From the NCBI GenBank assembly GCA_947448095.1, contig CANFNN010000098.1, positions 1 through 8,957 of the forward strand: a stretch of 8,957 bases of DNA, written 5' to 3'. Position numbers and translations under genes: made by a program. Positions 1-5,976 of this stretch are shown piece by piece; position 1 is the first letter of the stretch, and every line of letters begins with the position of its first letter. Under the pieces are notes generated by a model that did not search any database, was not told the origin of the DNA, and saw only the letters and a list, made by a program, of their open reading frames with translations. This stretch comes from Bacteriovoracaceae bacterium. GTDB taxonomy: Bacteria; Bdellovibrionota; Bacteriovoracia; Bacteriovoracales; Bacteriovoracaceae.

Positions 1-888
1 AAACGAATGGCCGATGAACTGGGTATTATCGTAGTTCTGCCTTCGGCGAATGGTCTCAATTGGGGTGGCCATACTCGAGGGCTTTTGCGAGATCTTGGAC
101 GCTTGATGAGAAAAGAGTTGAATATTGATGTCGAACGTCTTGGTGTGTCTGGGCATTCCATGGGAGGCATGGGAATTACCAGGAACTATCTATGGACTGC
201 TGATGAGTTTGCTTTTTATCTTCCGATGGCGGCTGGCATGGACGTGAACCAACAAACAGAGCAGCAGCTTAATAAACAATTCAACGTTCCTTATGTTCAT
301 TTGCAAGGAAGAAAAGATCACTTTGAGATTTTTATCACTCGCTGTGAAGAACAATTAAAACGCACCAAAGATCTCGAAGTCATCTATGCTCAGCCTTCAA
401 AGCTTGAGATGATCTTCTATGATGGTGCCCATAATTATGATTTTGAATTATTCAAAGCGAATTTGAATAAGTTGATAACAAATTCTCCCCGAAACCTTTA
501 TCAAAAAGAATTATGGGGAAGTCTGCATACCGTTAAGTCAAAGAACGTGGAAAATAATATTACCTACGACTATGATTCTGAGGCGCGCTACTTTTGGATA
601 GAGGCAACAAACACTGACTTAGCAACTCCTGAAAGAATTGATTTTCATGCTAAGGTTGAAGGCAGTACCATTAAAATTGATATGCCAATAATGCCAAAAA
701 TGAGCAAAGGTTTAAAAGTCTATCTTCATTCCTCAATGATTGATCTGAATCAAAATATTGATGTCGTCTTGAACGGAAAATTAATTATGACGAGGGAAGG
801 TAAGCCTGGGATATTAAAAAACATGGATGAATTCGATGCGGGTTTTAATTTTGAAGATACAATTGATATTAATCTCGCTGCACTTTAA
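1..888 (+). CDS. Alpha/beta hydrolase (esterase / depolymerase-like), 5'-truncated by window edge
   Basis: The reading frame is open from base 1, and the first ATG (base 7) falls inside the fold, so the true start lies outside the window; 295 codons are present. Counting from the first codon, a GHSMGG nucleophile elbow puts the likely catalytic Ser at 53, a GRKDHF segment offers Asp 106, and DGAHNYDF offers His 144, giving the Ser-Asp-His order of alpha/beta hydrolases of the esterase/PHB-depolymerase type. Roughly residues 165-295 form an extra C-terminal region (including KVYLHSSMIDLN and VVLNGK) resembling the small beta domain seen after the catalytic domain in some secreted bacterial hydrolases. 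The substrate cannot be told; a signal peptide, if any, is off the window. Its stop codon shares the palindrome TTAA with the stop of the convergent rluE gene (4-bp overlap). Confidence 0.82.
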   Translation, partial: KRMADELGIIVVLPSANGLNWGGHTRGLLRDLGRLMRKELNIDVERLGVSGHSMGGMGITRNYLWTADEFAFYLPMAAGMDVNQQTEQQLNKQFNVPYVHLQGRKDHFEIFITRCEEQLKRTKDLEVIYAQPSKLEMIFYDGAHNYDFELFKANLNKLITNSPRNLYQKELWGSLHTVKSKNVENNITYDYDSEARYFWIEATNTDLATPERIDFHAKVEGSTIKIDMPIMPKMSKGLKVYLHSSMIDLNQNIDVVLNGKLIMTREGKPGILKNMDEFDAGFNFEDTIDINLAAL

Positions 889-1442
889 AAAGCGATATCT
901 ATTCGTTTAATCTCTTTCCATGCGCCTTCTGCAAGATCATTAAGCTCAAGGTTGCCAATCTTTTTTCGGATCAGTCGTAGTGTAGGATGTCCTATGGCCG
1001 CAGTCATCTTTCTGATCTGACGATTTTTCCCTTCGGTAATAGTGATCTCAATCCACACATCTTGAACCGTTTTACGGAACCTGACGGGAGGATTCCGAGG
1101 AGCGACGTCTGGCTGGGGATCAAGAATCTTCACACTACATGGACTGGTGAGATAATCTTCAATTTTTAATCCGGCCCGCATTCGCTCTAATTCATCCTCA
1201 GTTGGAATTCTTTCCACTAAAACCCAGTAGGTTTTTGGTTTTTCATTTTTCGGGTTCAAGAGCTTTTCAATCATTAAACCGTCATTGGTTAATAAAAGTA
1301 GCCCCTCGGAGTCCTTATCAAGTCTACCGGCCGCATAGACATCACCTGGGAGATTAAACTCACTGAGTGCCCGAGCACCGTCCTCAGGAGTGAACTGTGA
1401 AAGCACGTTGAAGGGTTTATGGAAAAGGATATAGCGGTACAT
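885..1442 (-). CDS. rluE: 23S rRNA pseudouridine synthase, RluE type
   Basis: Isomerises uridine to pseudouridine in 23S rRNA; E. coli RluE modifies U2457 in the peptidyl-transferase region. Read from base 1442 it has 185 residues. It starts directly with YILFHKPFNVLSQFT, carries the catalytic motif GRLDKDSEGLLLLTNDG (catalytic Asp 42) and ends with GKNRQIRKM at 138-146 and HPTLRLIR. There is no N-terminal S4 RNA-binding domain, as expected for RluE and unlike RluB/RluF. An ATG three codons upstream (base 1451) has only an AGG as ribosome site. I prefer 1442 because homologues start near here and because a good promoter (separate entry) has its -10 box overlapping the 1451 ATG, which would leave that codon untranscribed. 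Assignment to RluE over RluB rests on the missing S4 domain and overall similarity. Confidence 0.9.
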   Translation of the reverse strand: MYRYILFHKPFNVLSQFTPEDGARALSEFNLPGDVYAAGRLDKDSEGLLLLTNDGLMIEKLLNPKNEKPKTYWVLVERIPTEDELERMRAGLKIEDYLTSPCSVKILDPQPDVAPRNPPVRFRKTVQDVWIEITITEGKNRQIRKMTAAIGHPTLRLIRKKIGNLELNDLAEGAWKEIKRIDIAF

Positions 1443-1449
1443 AATGTTC

Positions 1450-1478
1450 ATTCTAACCTAAAAGACAGAACCTGTCAT
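1450..1478 (-). promoter_or_regulatory. Candidate rluE promoter with inverted repeat, leaderless geometry
   Basis: On the minus strand ATGACA (1478-1473) is followed after 17 bp by TAGAAT (1455-1450); both hexamers match the sigma-70 consensus at 5 of 6 positions. The ATG at 1442 begins 7 nt after the -10 box, so transcription would start at or next to the start codon. The inverted repeat GACAG-aac-CTGTC (1464-1476) overlaps the -35 box and fills half the spacer, the place where a repressor would block polymerase. The factor is unknown; it does not fit a LexA box I recognise. Confidence 0.45.
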
Positions 1479-1536
1479 AAAGGGATTAAGCACTAACATC
1501 TTCTATCATAAACCAATACTCATGGCCGGGAGCGAG

Positions 1537-1556
1537 AAAGGGGATTAAAACCCTTT
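1537..1556 (+). other. Small hairpin just upstream of the 26-residue ORF
   Basis: AAAGGG (1537-1542) can pair with CCCTTT (1551-1556) around an 8-nt A-rich loop. The stem ends 4 nt before the GAGG ribosome site (1561-1564) of the small ORF, so in RNA it could alter access to that site. It is not followed by a T run, so it is not an intrinsic terminator. The rest of 1479-1569 shows no promoter for the plus strand that I would defend. Confidence 0.3.
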
Positions 1557-1569
1557 TAGCGAGGTGCAT

Positions 1570-1650
1570 ATGGAAAAAGTCATTCTCCTGATTGGTTTTG
1601 GTCTTTTCTCACTCGCAGCAACTTTGTTTGCAAGTGCGGCCTTCAATTGA
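1570..1650 (+). CDS. Small hydrophobic membrane peptide, 26 residues
   Basis: ATG at 1570 follows a strong ribosome site, GAGG at 1561-1564, with a 5-nt spacer. The product begins MEKVILLIGFG and ends FASAAFN, then TGA. Residues 4-24 form one uncharged hydrophobic stretch rich in Ala, Gly and Ser, long enough for a single membrane helix, with Glu2 and Lys3 as the only charges. It is too short and lacks an AXA-then-mature region to be just a cleaved signal peptide. It lies 41 bp upstream of the SUI1 gene on the same strand, which appears to have its own promoter. I do not recognise the family. Possible roles are a regulator of a membrane complex, a toxin-like peptide, or a leader. The Shine-Dalgarno match and membrane-helix composition support real translation. 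Confidence 0.55.
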   Translation: MEKVILLIGFGLFSLAATLFASAAFN

Positions 1651-1654
1651 ATTC

Positions 1655-1683
1655 TTGACTCAAGGAAGAGTCACCTTTAAATT
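1655..1683 (+). promoter_or_regulatory. Candidate SUI1-gene promoter with inverted repeat, leaderless geometry
   Basis: TTGACT (1655-1660, 5 of 6 to consensus) and TAAATT (1678-1683, 4 of 6) are 17 bp apart, and the SUI1 ATG at 1692 begins 8 nt after the -10 box. No ribosome site lies in the usual window before that ATG, which fits a leaderless transcript. The inverted repeat TGACTC-aaggaa-GAGTCA (1656-1673) covers most of the -35 and the spacer and could be an operator. In an RNA read through from the small ORF, the same bases would form a 6-bp hairpin with AAGGAA in its loop. Confidence 0.42.
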
Positions 1684-1691
1684 TTAAGTGT

Positions 1692-2042
1692 ATGTCTGAT
1701 TACGAATTAGTTTATTCTGATGACCCTAACTTTAAAAAGCGCTGCCCTAAGTGCTCTAAGTTTCCCTGCGCTTGTCCCAAAAAAGAAGACCTGAAACCCA
1801 CCGAGCATACTTTGAAAATTCGATTAGAAAAAAATAGTCGTGGTGGGAAAACGGTTTCTGTTGTTTTTGAGTTACCTGCCAATGAGCCATATTTCAAAGA
1901 GATTGAAAAAAAACTCAAAGCTCTTTGCGGCACTGGTGGATCATACAAAAATAACATGATTGAGATTCAGGGTGATCACCGTGAAAAGATAAAAGTTTTT
2001 TTAGAAAAAATTGGATTCAAAATAAAACTGGCTGGTGGATAA
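1692..2042 (+). CDS. SUI1/YciH-family translation initiation factor
   Basis: Bacterial relative of eukaryotic eIF1 that acts on the small ribosomal subunit and start-site selection; E. coli YciH is the reference and its cellular role is still only partly known. The 116-residue protein has the usual family length. It shows the expected short head ending in ELVYSDD, then the SUI1 domain from about 40 to 114, with RGGKTVSVV (50-58) and the hallmark CGTGGSYKNN...EIQGDHREKI (79-100), ending KLAGG as E. coli YciH does. In front of the domain, C18-x2-C21-x4-C26-x-C28 could bind zinc; this is absent in E. coli YciH but I believe it is common in other proteobacterial members. The stop overlaps the next start (TAATG), so the following secreted-protein gene is probably translationally coupled. 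Confidence 0.92.
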   Translation: MSDYELVYSDDPNFKKRCPKCSKFPCACPKKEDLKPTEHTLKIRLEKNSRGGKTVSVVFELPANEPYFKEIEKKLKALCGTGGSYKNNMIEIQGDHREKIKVFLEKIGFKIKLAGG

Positions 2043-2497
2043 TGAAATTTTTCCTTCTTTTATCATTAGTATTTCCTACTCTTTCTTGGGCCTATCCGGC
2101 GATGGGGGATTTTGTTCACTATGAAGCGAAGTATGAAGATGCCTACGTGAAACTAGAGAAGACAGTTTTGTCTCATGACCCTGTTGAAAATACTTTTGAA
2201 GTTCGAACTTTTATGACTTTTAAGGGCAATGTTCTTCAAAATGATATTCATGTTTTACCCTATAGTTTTCTCTATACCCCTGAGAAAGTAGCAAGTGTGA
2301 TTAAGAGCTGTGAGGATAGGGAAGGAGTGATTACCGAGTTAGTTGTGCAGTCTACACCGATGTCAGTTTGCGAGTTCTATAACGAAGACTCACAGTTGAC
2401 CAACATGATTGGGCCCGTGCCCTTTGGAGTAGTACGTTTCCAGGTTTATCTTCAAGGGGAAGAGTTCCTTGATTTTAATTTAACTTCCTTTAATTAA
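2042..2497 (+). CDS. Secreted protein of unknown function
   Basis: No family is recognised. Residues 1-17 are a Sec signal peptide (Lys2, a Phe/Leu-rich core, SWA before the likely cleavage), leaving a mature protein of about 134 residues starting YPAMGDF. The mature part looks beta-rich (alternating segments such as FEVRTFMTF and VVRFQVYLQ) and has two cysteines, C90 and C110, that could form a disulfide in the periplasm. There is no lipobox. The ATG overlaps the SUI1 stop by one base, with GGTGG at 2034-2038 as a close ribosome site, so its expression depends on the SUI1 gene. Its last 18 bp overlap the 3' end of the convergent NTPase gene. A secreted protein coupled to a translation factor makes no obvious functional sense; shared transcription may be incidental. 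Confidence 0.8.
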   Translation: MKFFLLLSLVFPTLSWAYPAMGDFVHYEAKYEDAYVKLEKTVLSHDPVENTFEVRTFMTFKGNVLQNDIHVLPYSFLYTPEKVASVIKSCEDREGVITELVVQSTPMSVCEFYNEDSQLTNMIGPVPFGVVRFQVYLQGEEFLDFNLTSFN

Positions 2498-3079
2498 CTC
2501 ATCCATCGCTTTGATTCCACTCAATATCTTCTTCAGAAATGAAGGATCATTTTTGATATACACAAAGTTCGGGTGCTGAGACCAAAGCGATTTTAGTTTG
2601 AGATCTATTTCAATCGCTTTCTTTTGATCTTCATTTCTCATAGGATTTCCTAGATCAATTGCCAGACCACCTGCAGCTGCTGTTTCAAAAAAAATCACGG
2701 CATCGTAGCGAGCGAGTTCATTTTTTAAATTAGTTCCCATTACTTTATAAAAGTCTTCTGCCCCTTTAGGCCAGTAGGCACCACCATCTACTGTTCCGCG
2801 GTCACATAATAAAGTGTGATGAGGGAAAAGTGTGGCGTAGGAATCTTCGATATTATTTTGAACATGAAAGATAGATTTCTGAATGCTCTCAACCACGTGA
2901 GGTGAATCAACCCGAGGATAGCCTCCGCGAAACAGAAGAGTCGCCACTTCTGGCACTAAGGATATAAAATCTTTGAATTCTAGCTTGAAGAGCTCGGCAG
3001 CAGTGGATTTTCCACCCCCTGGGCCTCCGGTTAGAGCTATTTTTTTGATCTGTTGTTTTCTAACTTTAAGTTTTGGCAT
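2480..3079 (-). CDS. P-loop NTPase/kinase-like protein, AAA_28 type
   Basis: A 199-residue nucleotide-binding protein. Walker A is GGPGGGKST with Lys24. VPEVATLLF (42-50), LLCDRGTVDGGAYWP (90-104, Asp93 a candidate Mg or catalytic residue), a YDAVIFFET strand (125-133) and NEDQKKAIEIDLKLKSLW with HPNFVYIKN near the end are the landmarks of the AAA_28 family, which resembles nucleoside and small-molecule kinases. The true substrate of such bacterial proteins is not known to me. The frame stays open to a TTG at 3124, but the ATG at 3079 is better: it puts the P-loop near the N terminus, matches the family, and avoids overlap with tapT. It has no Shine-Dalgarno; a -10-like TATACT lies 9 nt upstream. 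The 3' end overlaps the convergent secreted-protein gene by 18 bp. Confidence 0.83.
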   Translation of the reverse strand: MPKLKVRKQQIKKIALTGGPGGGKSTAAELFKLEFKDFISLVPEVATLLFRGGYPRVDSPHVVESIQKSIFHVQNNIEDSYATLFPHHTLLCDRGTVDGGAYWPKGAEDFYKVMGTNLKNELARYDAVIFFETAAAGGLAIDLGNPMRNEDQKKAIEIDLKLKSLWSQHPNFVYIKNDPSFLKKILSGIKAMDELIKGS

Positions 3080-3088
3080 ATAAGGCGG

Positions 3089-3117
3089 AGTATAGAGAAA
3101 ATTATGGATACTGAAAA
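3089..3117. promoter_or_regulatory. Overlapping divergent -10 elements between NTPase and tapT
   Basis: Only 24 bp (3080-3103) separate the two start codons. On the minus strand TTTTCA (3117-3112), 17 bp, then TATACT (3094-3089) lies 9 nt before the NTPase ATG. On the plus strand TATAGA (3091-3096) lies exactly 7 nt before the tapT ATG; no convincing -35 box is visible for it. The two -10 elements share the same TATA bases, so polymerase could occupy only one direction at a time. Neither gene has a normal Shine-Dalgarno, though GAGA (3095-3098) could serve weakly for tapT. Confidence 0.38.
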
Positions 3118-3835
3118 CGGCCAAAAAATGAATTTATGTCTAACCTGCAGGCGCCGGCTGCTGACCTGCGTTTGCCAGTATTTACGACCATTTGAGACCA
3201 AATCCCGTTTTGTCATCCTGATGCATCCTATGGAATTTAAAAAAGAAAAAGTCGGAACGGGTAGATTTAGTCACCTGATCCTTAAAAACTCAGAAATCAT
3301 CGTGGATGTCGGCTTTGATGAGAATACGCGGTTTCTTGAAGTGATTAAGGACGAAAACTACCAAACGGTAATTCTTTATCCAGGCGATGAGACGATTGAT
3401 CTGTCCAAAGCCGAATCCTCAATCAAGCTAGGATCAAAACCCCTTCAGTTTCTGGTCATTGATGGAACTTGGCCATGTGCCAAGAAAATGATGAAGCTCA
3501 CTACCAAGCTTCACCGGCTGCCTCGCGTAAGTTTTGATACTCTGAGAATTTCAGAATTTCAGGTGAAGCATCAACCTCTTCCGGGATGTTTATCTACGGT
3601 TGAATCTCTTCATCAGGTGCTTTTGGATCTTAACAAGCTCGGTAAAGAAGAGACTCATGGGTTTGAAGAAAACTTAATGGAAGTTTTTCGTAAAACTGTT
3701 CAGCAGCAAATTGAGCTCGCGCAAGATCCCTCTCGCCAAGGTTATCGCAAAAAACCTTTTAAATTATCAAGTGATCGAAAAATTGCTAAAAAATGGGACC
3801 ATCGTCTGCTATTTTTCAGGGAATCTGCTGAGTAA
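3104..3835 (+). CDS. tapT: tRNA-uridine aminocarboxypropyltransferase (DTW-domain protein)
   Basis: DTW-domain enzymes such as E. coli TapT (YfiP) transfer the 3-amino-3-carboxypropyl group of S-adenosylmethionine to U47 of tRNAs, forming acp3U, a cytosolic tRNA-stabilising modification. From base 3104 the protein has 243 residues. It shows C12-x2-C15 and C22-x-C24 near the N terminus (probable zinc ligands), HPMEFKK...GTGRFSHL (41-58), LYPGDE (91-96), the namesake motif DGTWPCAKKM (120-129) and the later QPLPGCLSTVES segment. The frame is open to an ATG at 3053, but that would run 17 codons through the NTPase gene and lacks a ribosome site. ATG 3128 (MNLCLTC) is a possible later start. The 3' end overlaps the convergent glycosyltransferase gene by 20 bp. 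Confidence 0.9.
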   Translation: MDTENGQKMNLCLTCRRRLLTCVCQYLRPFETKSRFVILMHPMEFKKEKVGTGRFSHLILKNSEIIVDVGFDENTRFLEVIKDENYQTVILYPGDETIDLSKAESSIKLGSKPLQFLVIDGTWPCAKKMMKLTTKLHRLPRVSFDTLRISEFQVKHQPLPGCLSTVESLHQVLLDLNKLGKEETHGFEENLMEVFRKTVQQQIELAQDPSRQGYRKKPFKLSSDRKIAKKWDHRLLFFRESAE

Positions 3836-5126
3836 TTTCCTGTCTTGGTTTTTCACCCCACTCATGTTTTTTAGAAAAACTTTTTAGAAGAGCGAGAAGC
3901 CTCCACCAAGAGTTGAGTTGTTTGTAACCAAAATGAAGAATGATTGTATTGAAAGCACTCTTCACGCATGACCAACTTTTATTGCGAGAGACATAACGAT
4001 TGTCCAGATAGACTCCAATCATTGTAATGATCACGTTGAAAATTAATCCCGCCAGAAGATAAAACATAACCATTTTCGGGTCGAGCCAGCCCTCATACAA
4101 TGCGTAAGGAATAATCAAGAGCGCGGTAAACTCAAGCAGAGGAGAAAAAACTTCGACTAGCCAAGAATATGGGATAGCGATTAATCCCAGAATCCCGTGG
4201 GCCGGATGAAAGCAGAGGTCAATGTTTCTGGCCAAGGTATCAATCAGTCCCAGCTGCCAGCGCATTCTTTGGACCATCAGGTGTTTTATGTCTTTGGGAA
4301 CTTGAGTGTGGCAGGTTGTGATCGGAAGAATTTTAAAACGATATTCCTGGCCGGGATAGGCCTTTCTCAGTCTTACAATTAAATCGAGATCTTCTGTAAT
4401 GGAATTAGGTCTGAAGCCACCAATCTTTTTCCATGCTTCTTTTTTTACCATGCAAAATGCACCAGAGATCAAAGTGGTTGAGCCCATAATGCTCCAACCA
4501 AGTCTTTCGCATAAAAACGTTCGAAGATACTCGAGACTTTGGAAAGTTGTGAGCCAACCTTTTGCCTGCAGAGTTTGAATAACACCACCTGCGGCCACAA
4601 GTTTAGGGTCTTGTGCAAACGCGCGTAAGCAGCCTTCTACACCTCGGGCCGTTGGTATCGTGTCTGCATCCATGGTGCAGATGAGATCATATTTGGCGTG
4701 ATGAATCCCAATATTCAATGCCTGAGCCTTTCCTGAATGGGTGGCCTCAAGCACGATGAGATCGGGGTAGGTAATTGAATGAAAGGTTCCAGAAGTTTCT
4801 TCAAGTCTTCTTAATTGGAACATGGTTTGAAGGAGCTTAAATGTTTTGTCATGAGAGCCATCGTTAATGACGATGATTTCTTTATTAGACTGAGGCAGTG
4901 AAAGATAGGTTTGTATTGTTTCAACAATGAGGGACTCTTCATTGAAGGCAGGAATAATAAAAGAAACTTCCGGAATCTTGCCAGAAGACTTTTGTTGCTT
5001 GGATTCTCGGCGATATTTTTTAATCTTTGCCCATGAAAGCATCATTAAGATGCCGTAAAAAAAATTAATGATGAAAAAATACACACCCGTAAATTTTAAG
5101 ATGAGTAGACAAAATTCTTGTATCAT
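3816..5126 (-). CDS. Membrane glycosyltransferase, family 2 (YaiP/PgaC-like)
   Basis: An inner-membrane GT2 enzyme expected to build a polysaccharide from a nucleotide sugar on the cytosolic face. Of 436 residues, about 5-32 form an N-terminal membrane helix. The GT-A domain follows, with SFIIPAFNEE (55-64), VINDGS (86-91, Asp89), the metal-binding DAD (153-155), ITEDLDL (243-249, with the TED catalytic-base motif) and QRMRW (286-290, the Q-x-x-R-W motif of processive synthases). Two further hydrophobic spans lie at about 311-345 and 352-373. The whole PgaC/hyaluronan-synthase motif set is present, so it should be active; which sugar it uses cannot be read. Its ATG overlaps the stop of the upstream barrel gene (TAATG), giving one operon. 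E. coli yaiP (GT2) next to yaiO is the nearest context parallel. The 3' end overlaps tapT by 20 bp. Confidence 0.92.
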   Translation of the reverse strand: MIQEFCLLILKFTGVYFFIINFFYGILMMLSWAKIKKYRRESKQQKSSGKIPEVSFIIPAFNEESLIVETIQTYLSLPQSNKEIIVINDGSHDKTFKLLQTMFQLRRLEETSGTFHSITYPDLIVLEATHSGKAQALNIGIHHAKYDLICTMDADTIPTARGVEGCLRAFAQDPKLVAAGGVIQTLQAKGWLTTFQSLEYLRTFLCERLGWSIMGSTTLISGAFCMVKKEAWKKIGGFRPNSITEDLDLIVRLRKAYPGQEYRFKILPITTCHTQVPKDIKHLMVQRMRWQLGLIDTLARNIDLCFHPAHGILGLIAIPYSWLVEVFSPLLEFTALLIIPYALYEGWLDPKMVMFYLLAGLIFNVIITMIGVYLDNRYVSRNKSWSCVKSAFNTIILHFGYKQLNSWWRLLALLKSFSKKHEWGEKPRQEITQQIP

Positions 5127-5890
5127 TAAAAAGTCCAGACAAGGTTAAGAGTTGATGTCAAAAATTGATTATCTAGTTTTCCTAAATCGGTGTAATCGAA
5201 AAGAAATTCTGATTTCACGTCAGGGAAGAAATAGTAGCTTACGCTTGCACCCACAGACTTGGTTCCAATCGTTTGACTAGAGCGACCTATAATTGATTGA
5301 GCAGCTTCAAGTCCCTTGTATCCATAGACTGAGAATGAATAATTTTTTTCTTCATAATAAGTGATTTTCAAACCAAGGCTATTAAGTTCTTTAGCTTCGC
5401 CTGGATCTTTAAATTGCGCCTGACCCATCATGAGCTGAGGAATAATTAAAAGGTGGCGAATTTTTTCAATTTCAACACCTAATCTCATGGATTGAAGATG
5501 GGTAATTGTGTAGAGAGAATTTTGATAGATGAGAAAAGGAGAAATCCCTTCAGAAAGAGCGTGGTAAAGAGCTAAAGAATATTGATCTTTCGCTAGAATT
5601 TCTACACCAGATTTTCCCTTGAGGTACCTCGCCTCAAGTGTGAGATTTTGAAGTGGATGATAGACGACAAATGCTCCTGCCCGGTTTTCATATAAATTGA
5701 ATCTTTCTAGGTACGTTCCCTGAAGTCCCGCTTCCCATTTGGGAGAAAGAACTGCTTTGGCCAAAAAATCAGATTGCCATGCACTATCGTTTTGCCGATT
5801 GAGTTTTATGTGTTGAGTAATGAGTTGAACTTCGTGGGCATAAGTTGAAGTTGACAAAAACACTATGAATAGACCGATCAACCTTCTCAT
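5126..5890 (-). CDS. YaiO-like outer-membrane beta-barrel protein
   Basis: A 254-residue outer-membrane protein. Residues 1-18 are a Sec signal peptide (MRRLIGLF... ending TYA, mature start HEVQ). The mature chain is a run of alternating amphipathic strands with aromatic girdles (for example GAFVVYHPLQNLTLEARYL and GASVSYYFF) and ends LNLVWTF, a C-terminal Phe as in the BAM-recognised beta-signal. Length and strand spacing resemble the YaiO family, and YaiO is paired with the GT2 YaiP in E. coli, so I infer a role in export or surface retention of the glycan; sequence similarity alone is suggestive only. The frame is open upstream to 5968, but the ATG at 5890 has AAGG six bases before it and starts the signal peptide exactly; ATG 5896 sits directly on that AAGG. 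It is first in a two-gene operon, overlapping the GT2 start by one base. Confidence 0.78.
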   Translation of the reverse strand: MRRLIGLFIVFLSTSTYAHEVQLITQHIKLNRQNDSAWQSDFLAKAVLSPKWEAGLQGTYLERFNLYENRAGAFVVYHPLQNLTLEARYLKGKSGVEILAKDQYSLALYHALSEGISPFLIYQNSLYTITHLQSMRLGVEIEKIRHLLIIPQLMMGQAQFKDPGEAKELNSLGLKITYYEEKNYSFSVYGYKGLEAAQSIIGRSSQTIGTKSVGASVSYYFFPDVKSEFLFDYTDLGKLDNQFLTSTLNLVWTF

Positions 5891-5909
5891 TTCCATCCTT
5901 GGTCTTTTG

Positions 5910-5957
5910 TTGTTAATCCGTATCCCTATGCTAGAATTTGTTGAGTCGGTTAGGCAA
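5910..5957. promoter_or_regulatory. Overlapping divergent promoters of the PilZ gene and the glycan operon
   Basis: The 86-bp gap holds a candidate promoter each way. Plus strand, for the PilZ gene: TTGTTA (5910-5915), 16 bp, then the extended -10 TGcTAGAAT (5929-5937), leaving a leader of about 33 nt. Minus strand, for the barrel-GT2 operon: TTGCCT (5957-5952), 18 bp, then TAGCAT (5933-5928), leaving a leader of about 30-35 nt. The two -10 boxes share bases 5932-5933, so firing is mutually exclusive and one bound regulator would affect both units. Confidence 0.42.
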
Positions 5958-5976
5958 AGTTTTTTCAAAAGAAGTC

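Noticed and set aside
1522..1548. Eight-codon ORF (MAGSEKGD) upstream of the 26-residue gene, a possible leader peptide
   Set aside because: No ribosome site before it, no codon run that would suggest attenuation, and its tail lies in the weak hairpin by chance.
1452..1569. c-di-GMP (GEMM) or other riboswitch in the rluE/small-ORF gap, suspected because a PilZ gene is in the window
   Set aside because: None of the conserved GEMM core sequences is present; only one short hairpin was found.
3053..3103. N-terminal extension of tapT from the ATG at 3053
   Set aside because: It would overlap the start of the divergent NTPase gene, lacks a ribosome site and adds residues not expected in the DTW family.
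5891..5968. N-terminal extension of the barrel protein to base 5968
   Set aside because: It would bury the signal peptide behind 26 polar residues and run through both candidate promoters; the ATG at 5890 has a proper ribosome site.
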